Notes under the pieces: model-generated
What the model saw: the letters and a program-made list of their open reading frames with translations, nothing else
Told to the model about the DNA's origin: nothing
Databases searched by the model: none
Program-made: the position numbers and the translations under genes
NCBI GenBank assembly: GCA_015057865.1
Contig: SVDH01000021.1
Span: forward strand, 1 to 38,079
Direction of reading: 5' to 3'
Source: Lachnospiraceae bacterium
GTDB lineage: Bacteria > Bacillota > Clostridia > Lachnospirales > Lachnospiraceae
DNA: 38,079 bases
Shown here: piece by piece, positions 32,573 through 38,079 of the stretch
Numbering within the stretch: position 1 is the first letter of the stretch
Layout: every line of letters begins with the position of its first letter

Positions 32573-35077
32573 ATGAACTGGAAGAAATATATGGCGGTCT
32601 TTCTGGCTGCGGGAATTGTGTTTACGGCAGCTTATGCAGGATCGCCTGCCGCAGCATTTGCAAATGAAGCTAGCGCGACATATGAAGCGAATGGATCGGA
32701 CACGGGGAGCGTGGATACGGATCTGACTTCGGCTTCACAGGGGAATGCTGCATCAAATGAAACAGGAAAAGCGAGTGCCGGCTCCGGCGCTTTAACGGTT
32801 GGCGCGGACAGCGCTTTGGATGCTGGTGGTTCTGGCGCGAGTGAGTATGGCTCCGGCGCGGGTACCACACCCGGCGGAGACGATGTTTTGCCCGGTGGCG
32901 ACGCTGTAGACATTGGATCGGGTGAGGATGGCTCCGGAACGGACAACACGCCCGCAGAAGGTTCAGATTTGCCCGGCGGCGATGCTTCAGGCAGTGGCGT
33001 GGGTGAGACTGGCTCAGAAACGGGCATCACGCCCACGGAAGGCATAGATCAGCCCGGCGGCGATGCTACAGGCAGTGGTGTGGGCGAGACTGGCGATGGG
33101 ACGGGTACCATGCCCACGGAAGGCACAGATCAGCCCGGCAGCGAGCTTACAGATGATGGCACGGGTGAGATTGGTGACGGATCGGATACCACACCCACAA
33201 ATGACGCTACCCGGCCCGACACGATCCTGCCCGGCAGAGGAGCAGGCCAGGGAGCCGGCCTTCCGGCAACGGTCCTGCCGGGACCTGATACAGTTGGTGA
33301 AGCGCAGAATGCCATGAGCAATGAGCCTGGCATCATGGAGCAGATCGAAGCTGCGCAACGCATCATCACCGGAAAAGATACCGGATATGCTTCGAGCAGG
33401 AGAGCAAATCCTGCCGGCACAGCCGGAACCGGCAGTGCAAATGCAGGAAGCCCGTTCACAGTACGAAGAGGGAGTGGCAGTTACTATGCCAATACGATCC
33501 TGCCTGTCGTAGGCGAGGTCGTACCTTCGCCTGTTCTAAAAAAGGAATTCCGCTTCTGGACGGTCGCAAAAGAAGCTGCGATCGCTAAAAAGAAGCTCCC
33601 CATTAGGGAAGAAATGAAGTCAAATTCCCGCACCATCGGCATCCTGCCGGAGGATGCGGTCTGCTATATCTTAAAGGAAGAAGACGGCGGATGGATCTAT
33701 GTGGAATCCGGGACTGTCAGGGGATTTGTCAGAAAAGAGCTTCTGATCAGCGGACTGAAGGCGACCATGATGGTCGAGACAAGAGAGTTTGCGGCCAATG
33801 TCCTCGGGAACATGACAGGCCAGACGTTTACAGAAGAAGAGATCTTAGGCGTTGCTGAAGAGAAAGTCCCTGCATTAGAGAACGCTGCGCTGACCTTTCG
33901 GCGCGCAACGGTCTACCAGACAGTGGTCGATAAGGATCCGGCACTGGCGGCACAGGACGTCGCGATCCGGGAGAGTCAGTCTGATGACGCGCGTGAGATC
34001 GGTACATTGAAGTCAGGAAGCATCTGCTATGTGATCGCAGATAAGGATCAGGAATGGATCTATGTGGAGTCCGGTGATGTGCGTGGATTTGTAAAAGCGC
34101 AAGATTTGCTTTTGTCAGATACAAAGATCAATGAAGAGGGAAAGACCTTAAAGGATCAGATCGAAGAGAAAGGGGAATCTACTTATTCTCTTGCAACAGA
34201 ACTGATTTCCGCAAGCGAGAACGAAGCCCTTTACTATTCCCTGATGTCGACACGCTCCGGTGTGCCGGGATCCTCAAAGCGGGAAGCAGTGCTCTCTTAT
34301 GCGGCACAGTTTATCGGAAACCCCTATGTCTGGGGCGGAACTGATCTTGTAAATGGTGCTGACTGCTCCGGGTTTGTGCAGTCGATCTATAAGCAGTTTG
34401 GTTATACCCTGCCGCGAACAGCGGCACAGCAGGCGCTGAGCGGCGAGAAGATCCCGGTATCGGAAGCACTTCCGGGTGACCTGATCTTTTACGGGAATGC
34501 ATCAGGCATCTATCATGTCGTAATGTGTGCCGGCGGAGAGAACACGATCGAAGCAAAGGGCAGCAAGTATGGCATCGTTTCCTCGACTTTAAATAAGAAG
34601 GCTGCGGTCTGGGCGATCCGCGTCATGGATGACGCAGATGCCTTGGAGTACGAGATCCCGGAAGGCCTTGGTATGATCCACAGCTATATGGGATGGCAGA
34701 AGGTCACGAATACCAGAAGCCAGCAGTACGCGTTCCGCGAGGCGGCGGGCATGACCTTTGACAAGGAAGGCTTTGCGGTCGTAGACAACCGCTATGTCAT
34801 CGCCTGCACGGATACGTTCGGCGCGATCGGAGATTATGTTGATTTCTATCAGGAAGATGGCACGAAGATCCCGTGTATCATCGGTGATTTCAAGAACGAA
34901 CACGACGGCGGATGCAACAAGTGGGGGCATATGAACGGCCAGTGTATTATTGAGTTCGTGGTCGATAAGAACAGCTGGTACCCGACAAACCATGCAAATC
35001 CGGGAACGGCATCCTGTCATCCGGAGTGGCACCAGTATCTGGTGAAGGCTGAGCGGGTCGGAAGCTTTTATGAGTAG
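32573..35077 (+). CDS. Secreted SH3-NlpC/P60 cell-wall hydrolase with repeat-rich N-terminus
   Basis: An 834-residue protein: signal peptide (1-30), then a long G/T/D/S/P-rich region with 27-residue repeats (about 40-250). Two SH3b domains follow (about 333-400 and 460-514), each with W-I-Y-V-E-S-G and V-R-G-F-V. The NlpC/P60 domain (about 565-685) has catalytic C598 in A-D-C-S-G-F-V, H648 in Y-H-V-V-M, and a following polar residue near E-A-K-G-S. The enzyme would cleave peptidoglycan stem peptides. A further C-terminal module (about 695-834) has M-G-W-Q-K-V-T-N, F-G-A-I-G-D-Y-V-D-F-Y, C-I-I-G-D-F-K-N and C-N-K-W-G-H; I have seen similar ends on wall hydrolases of clostridial mobile elements but cannot name a function. 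AGGAG lies 12 bases upstream of the ATG. Confidence 0.9.
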   Translation: MNWKKYMAVFLAAGIVFTAAYAGSPAAAFANEASATYEANGSDTGSVDTDLTSASQGNAASNETGKASAGSGALTVGADSALDAGGSGASEYGSGAGTTPGGDDVLPGGDAVDIGSGEDGSGTDNTPAEGSDLPGGDASGSGVGETGSETGITPTEGIDQPGGDATGSGVGETGDGTGTMPTEGTDQPGSELTDDGTGEIGDGSDTTPTNDATRPDTILPGRGAGQGAGLPATVLPGPDTVGEAQNAMSNEPGIMEQIEAAQRIITGKDTGYASSRRANPAGTAGTGSANAGSPFTVRRGSGSYYANTILPVVGEVVPSPVLKKEFRFWTVAKEAAIAKKKLPIREEMKSNSRTIGILPEDAVCYILKEEDGGWIYVESGTVRGFVRKELLISGLKATMMVETREFAANVLGNMTGQTFTEEEILGVAEEKVPALENAALTFRRATVYQTVVDKDPALAAQDVAIRESQSDDAREIGTLKSGSICYVIADKDQEWIYVESGDVRGFVKAQDLLLSDTKINEEGKTLKDQIEEKGESTYSLATELISASENEALYYSLMSTRSGVPGSSKREAVLSYAAQFIGNPYVWGGTDLVNGADCSGFVQSIYKQFGYTLPRTAAQQALSGEKIPVSEALPGDLIFYGNASGIYHVVMCAGGENTIEAKGSKYGIVSSTLNKKAAVWAIRVMDDADALEYEIPEGLGMIHSYMGWQKVTNTRSQQYAFREAAGMTFDKEGFAVVDNRYVIACTDTFGAIGDYVDFYQEDGTKIPCIIGDFKNEHDGGCNKWGHMNGQCIIEFVVDKNSWYPTNHANPGTASCHPEWHQYLVKAERVGSFYE
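32915..33220 (+). repeat. In-frame 81-bp tandem repeats in the wall hydrolase gene
   Basis: Two close copies of a 27-codon unit (starting near 32990 and 33071: G-S-G-V-G-E-T-G, then P-T-E-G-x-D-Q-P-G) are flanked by two more diverged units. The DNA copies differ mostly at silent or conservative positions. Such repeats can expand or contract by slippage without breaking the frame, changing the length of the wall linker. Confidence 0.75.
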
Positions 35078-35102
35078 AATGCAATAGATGTTGGAGGTAA
35101 TA

Positions 35103-35702
35103 ATGGAGAACTACAGAGATTATTTACCGGAATTAAAGAGTACAACGTTGTTCAGAGATATGGCAGATGAGGAGATTATCTGTGTCCTCGAGGCGATGCA
35201 GCCTGCGATTATTGAACAGAAGGCTGGAGAGATGCCGTCGATTAAGAAGGATTTCCAGGTGTTCCGTATGATTCTGCAGGGCGATCCTGATAAAGAGCAG
35301 GAACCGCGTAAGCATAAGTATGACATGCCAAAGTTTGGCGAGCCGGGCATGCTGATGGCAGAGATCCCCTCTCTTTCACGGATCTTTGAAGGCCGGAAAC
35401 CGGGAGAAGGGCCGGGCGGCAGTCCGAAAGATGGTGAGCGTCCGCCGAAGCCGGAAGGCGGCAAAGGTGAAAAACGTCGCCCGAAGGGACCGCCGATCAA
35501 GCCGCTCCCGTGTGACATGAAATTCCTGGAGCTTTCCGGTGAGATGCTGACAAAACCCTACGGCCCGGAAGTTTCTGAGGCACAGGGGAAAATGCTCAGA
35601 AATCTGCTCGGGATTCTGGCGCAGAAGGTCATGGATGTACGAAAAGAGAAGGCTGAGATGATGAAAGAGTATGAGAAGAAACTGGAAGAATATGATGCAT
35701 AA
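35103..35702 (+). CDS. Degenerate Crp-like sensor domain protein without DNA-binding domain
   Basis: The product is 199 residues from the ATG at 35103 (TTGGAGGT just upstream). The first 50 residues follow the Crp/Fnr beta-roll start (L-K-S-T-T-L-F-R-D-M-A-D-E-E-I-I-C-V-L-E-A-M). The middle is replaced by a P/G/K/E-rich disordered stretch (about 100-140). The end (S-G-E-M-L-T-K-P-Y, then G-I-L-A-Q-K-V-M-D-V-R) resembles the region before the dimer helix and finishes in a K/E-rich helix. No helix-turn-helix is present. It overlaps the MoeA-like gene by 11 bases, so the two products may act together. Function unknown. Confidence 0.6.
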   Translation: MENYRDYLPELKSTTLFRDMADEEIICVLEAMQPAIIEQKAGEMPSIKKDFQVFRMILQGDPDKEQEPRKHKYDMPKFGEPGMLMAEIPSLSRIFEGRKPGEGPGGSPKDGERPPKPEGGKGEKRRPKGPPIKPLPCDMKFLELSGEMLTKPYGPEVSEAQGKMLRNLLGILAQKVMDVRKEKAEMMKEYEKKLEEYDA

Positions 35703-36927
35703 AGAAAATATCACAAAAAAGGAAGCACTGGATCTGATCCGGAGCGCATGGACACCGGCATCGGTCACAGAGGAAGTAGCGGTTGCGGATGCTATGGGAC
35801 GCATCCTTGCAGAGGACTGCCATGCAAAGTATGACCTGCCGGTGGTTCGGGCAGCCGGCATGGATGGGATCTGTGTCAACTTTGATCTGTTTGAAAACGG
35901 GATGCCGGATACGTCCGAATGGCAGCGAGGTGTGCAGTATGACAGGGCGGATACAGGAGATGATTTCCCGGACGCTTTTGATACGGTGCTGCCGATTGAA
36001 TGGGTCAAAACAGAAGACGGTACGATCCGTATCGAACCGCAGAAGATGCACGGCCCCGGCGGCAGGCCGGACGGGGCGCCGCAGATCGAGCGTGGCATGA
36101 ATGTCCGCCCGGCGGGCAGCATGATGAAGAAGGATGCGCTGCTTGCAAAAAAGGGAATGCGCATCACGGCATTTGATATCGCGGCGCTTGCAACGGGCGG
36201 CTATGGAACGGTGAAGGTGATCAAAAAGCCGCGCATCGCTTTTTTGCCGACAGGCAGCGAGCTGATCCCTGCTGGAAGCATTCCGCAGCGCGGGCAGAAT
36301 TTTGACGCGAACAGCCTGATGGTGTCCGCGATGCTTCGCGAGATGGGGGCGGAAGTAACCTGTTTTCCGATCGAGGCGGATCATAAGAACAACCTCAAGG
36401 AACGGCTCGCGGAAGCACTGAAAAAGAATGATATCGTGCTGATCAACGGCGGCTCTTCGAAGGGAGAGGAGGATTTTAACACAAGAATCCTTCAGGAGAT
36501 GGGTGAGTTCTTATTCCATTGGATTAAGGCTGCGCCGGGACGGCCGATGAGCGCTGCTGTGATACAGGGCAAGCTGGTCATCAACCTGGCAGGTCCTACG
36601 ATCGGAGCGTATTACGGCGTGATTTGGTGCGTGAAGGAATTGCTTGCGGACTGGTATGGCTGTGAAGTGCCATGGGGACATGAGATCGAAGCAGAGCTGA
36701 CGGAAGATTTGATGGCACCGCCGATGTCGATCTTTATGCGGATGCGCGTGACAGATGAAAAAGAAGAGTCCGAGAAGGCACGGTATTTTGCTTCGCGGAT
36801 CGGCGGAGGCCCGGGACGGACGCATCCGGGGATCAATCAGCCAGATGCGAACGCGATCTATATGACGGAACCGGATCAGCCTGCGCCAAAGAAAGGTGAT
36901 GTGATCCGGGTGATAATGGTGCGATGA
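35692..36927 (+). CDS. MoeA-like molybdopterin-binding protein with altered motifs
   Basis: The product is 411 residues from tandem ATGs at 35692/35695 (GGAAGAA upstream). MoeA normally inserts molybdate into adenylylated molybdopterin. Recognisable MoeA parts: A-M-G-R-I-L-A-E-D near the start, A-A-G-M-D-G-I (usual S-A-M-D-G-Y), R-I-A-F-L-P-T-G-S-E-L (usual S-T-G-D-E-L), and G-G-S-S-K-G-E-E-D-F (usual G-G-V-S-x-G-x-x-D). The later P-G-x-P motif is kept as A-P-G-R-P-M, but the usual P-G-N-P-V-S is L-A-G-P-T-I-G. No other molybdopterin genes are in the window. It may be a repurposed paralogue. It is coupled to both neighbours by overlaps. Confidence 0.82.
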   Translation: MMHKENITKKEALDLIRSAWTPASVTEEVAVADAMGRILAEDCHAKYDLPVVRAAGMDGICVNFDLFENGMPDTSEWQRGVQYDRADTGDDFPDAFDTVLPIEWVKTEDGTIRIEPQKMHGPGGRPDGAPQIERGMNVRPAGSMMKKDALLAKKGMRITAFDIAALATGGYGTVKVIKKPRIAFLPTGSELIPAGSIPQRGQNFDANSLMVSAMLREMGAEVTCFPIEADHKNNLKERLAEALKKNDIVLINGGSSKGEEDFNTRILQEMGEFLFHWIKAAPGRPMSAAVIQGKLVINLAGPTIGAYYGVIWCVKELLADWYGCEVPWGHEIEAELTEDLMAPPMSIFMRMRVTDEKEESEKARYFASRIGGGPGRTHPGINQPDANAIYMTEPDQPAPKKGDVIRVIMVR

Positions 36928-37940
36928 AAAAGCGACATATCTTATGGATTGCCGCGGCCATCATCATAGCGGCATACATCATCCTGATCAACGTTCTGAT
37001 CAGCGCCGCGTTGATGCCGTCATTTATGGACCGCCTGGAGACGGCAGACAGGATCACGGAGCGAAGCTACAATGAGCAGGTGCAGAGCGATGAACTGGAC
37101 CGGCAGGTAGAGGAGACGATTGACGAGACAGTCGAGTGGTACAAGACGGTGCCGCTCGACTTTTTGGAGACGGAATCTTCGGATGGGTACAGGCTCGTTT
37201 CGGTGGAGTTTTTCCCCGGAGTGGAAGGTGCAGAGCGACAGCCGGAAGATACCCATATGTGGGTGCTTTTGCTGCATGGTTATACCGGGCAGAAGGAGGA
37301 GATGTATCCGCTGGCCCGCTGGTACCAGCAGCAGGATTTCCATGTGATTGTTCCGGACATGCGCTGTCAGGGCGAGAGTGAAGGCGATTTCATCGGTATG
37401 GGCTATACAGACAGCGAGGACAACATGCTCTGGATCCGTGAGATCCTGCGCCAGGATCCGGAGGCGAAGATCATTCTGCACGGACAGTCGATGGGCGCAT
37501 CTTGCGCGCTGATGATGAGTGGGAGAGAGGATTTGCCGGAGAATGTAATGGCTGTCATCTCGGACTCTGCGTATACGGATGCTTACAGCATGTTTTGCGA
37601 CCGGTTTCATGCGTGGTTTCACCTGCCGCCTGTTCTGGCAGTGCCGGCTGCGAATCTGTTTTTGCAGATGCGTGGCGGATATGACCTGCGCGATGCTTCC
37701 GCAGTGGAGGCAGTAAAGAGCAGCACAGTTCCGACACTGTTTATCCATGGAGAAGAGGATAAAATGATTCCACCGGCGATGGTGCAGGAACTGTATGATG
37801 CAGCGTCATGCGAGAAGGAGCTTATGATCGTTCCTGGAGCCGGACATGTGCAGGCAGCGGATGTTGCGCCTGAAGGGTATTTTGATACTATATTGATACT
37901 ATTAAAAAATGAAACTTCAGTTATAATAAAAAATATATAG
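36924..37940 (+). CDS. Membrane-anchored alpha/beta hydrolase
   Basis: A 338-residue protein that overlaps the MoeA-like gene by 4 bases. One N-terminal membrane anchor (about 6-28) precedes an alpha/beta-hydrolase domain (about 75-325). The oxyanion region is L-L-H-G-Y-T-G, the nucleophile S189 is in G-Q-S-M-G-A, the acid D279 is in H-G-E-E-D-K-M-I-P, and the base H308 is in G-A-G-H-V-Q. All catalytic residues are present. The family includes esterases, lipases and peptidases; substrate unknown. The last 20 codons run through the TTGATACT repeat pair and end in a hydrophobic/basic tail (V-I-I-K-N-I). The native C-terminus may therefore have been shaped by the element end. Confidence 0.88.
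   Translation: MKKRHILWIAAAIIIAAYIILINVLISAALMPSFMDRLETADRITERSYNEQVQSDELDRQVEETIDETVEWYKTVPLDFLETESSDGYRLVSVEFFPGVEGAERQPEDTHMWVLLLHGYTGQKEEMYPLARWYQQQDFHVIVPDMRCQGESEGDFIGMGYTDSEDNMLWIREILRQDPEAKIILHGQSMGASCALMMSGREDLPENVMAVISDSAYTDAYSMFCDRFHAWFHLPPVLAVPAANLFLQMRGGYDLRDASAVEAVKSSTVPTLFIHGEEDKMIPPAMVQELYDAASCEKELMIVPGAGHVQAADVAPEGYFDTILILLKNETSVIIKNI
37882..37902. repeat. Right-end TTGATACT repeat pair (candidate integrase arm site)
   Basis: TTGATACT (37882-37889) and TTGATACTAT (37893-37902), 11 bases apart. This matches the left-end pair at 1296-1316 in 18 of 21 positions with identical spacing; the three differences all lie in the spacer. It lies 101-121 bases inside the guaA-like sequence at 38003. 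Confidence 0.6.
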
Positions 37941-38002
37941 AAGAAAGTTCTGATTCGCCAACAGGCTTAAACAAATAAAGTTAAGTTCCGAACAACATGG
38001 TC

Positions 38003-38079
38003 GAGTGGGAATGACGCTCGAAACGGCGAAAACCCGCATGAATACAGGCTTTTTTGCCCGTCCATACTGCTCTTGATAC
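38003..38079 (+). other. guaA-3'-end-like sequence and second left-end-type junction
   Basis: The frame ending at 38014 reads M-V-E-W-E-stop (GAGTGGGAATGA, 38003-38014), like the last residues of typical GuaA (T-I-E-W-E) and like V-E-Y-E-stop of the window's own guaA. At +17 comes AACCCGCATGAATACAG (38031-38047) and at +59 TTGATAC (38073-38079), cut by the window edge. The left end has the same items at the same offsets. It is probably the right attachment site of this element or the start of a second guaA-targeted element. The bases 37941-38002 contain nothing else I can identify. Confidence 0.55.

Noticed and set aside
32915-33220. Regular repeats that could be read as a CRISPR array
   Set aside because: The repeats are in frame, 81 bp long, contiguous without unique spacers, and encode a low-complexity linker.

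Overview
The window looks like an accessory island from a low-to-mid GC gut Firmicute, most likely a member of the Lachnospiraceae/Clostridia. That assignment is inference. It rests on strong AGGAGG-type ribosome binding sites, TTG and GTG starts, Agr-type signalling proteins, PKTGD-type cell-wall sorting signals, and the mobilization gene types. No tRNA, rRNA or CRISPR array was seen.

Layout. (1) 1-1237: the tail of an unknown gene, then a guaA-like gene with its own promoter. (2) 1238-6727: a mobilization module. It has an XRE repressor divergent from an operon of excisionase-like protein, tyrosine integrase, two small relaxosome-type proteins, a MOBP-type relaxase, and a P4/D5-type helicase. 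(3) 6728-6950: a non-coding, origin-like region with four inverted repeats followed by three iterons at exactly 23 bp. (4) 7036-8343: an AAA_14/DUF4143 ATPase. (5) 8371-10575 (minus): a LytTR response regulator and an AgrC-like kinase. (6) 10576-11217: a control region with three pairs of LytTR-type direct repeats, each pair at exactly 21 bp, and a short terminated transcript. (7) 11218-17761: two substrate-binding proteins, two FecCD-type permeases and one ATPase. (8) 17786-21344: a MoxR / DUF58 / TgpA-like membrane protein trio. (9) 21421-31009: three surface proteins with PKTGD/PQTGD sorting signals, one of 2278 residues. (10) 31063-37940: a Crp/Fnr regulator, a membrane OB-fold-like protein, an SH3-NlpC/P60 hydrolase, a degenerate cyclic-nucleotide-binding-domain protein, a MoeA-like protein and a membrane-anchored alpha/beta hydrolase.

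The main structural observation is that the two ends of the window resemble each other. At the left, the guaA stop codon is followed at +17 by an AACnnGCATnAAnAC motif and at +59 by TTGATACT. At the right end, a guaA-C-terminus-like sequence (M-V-E-W-E-stop) is followed at +17 by the same type of motif and at +59 by TTGATAC. A second TTGATACT-N3-TTGATACTAT pair lies just inside the right end. This suggests that about 36.8 kb is one guaA-targeted integrative mobilizable element, with a related element or old attachment site beginning at the right edge.

Working model (inference): the element carries a surface capture-and-import system. The LytTR two-component system switches on the binding proteins and FecCD importer. 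The MoxR/DUF58/TgpA-like trio and the sortase-type surface proteins serve the envelope side. A Crp/Fnr protein may activate the NlpC/P60-MoeA-hydrolase operon through a palindrome centred near -41.5. The transported substrate cannot be read from the sequence.
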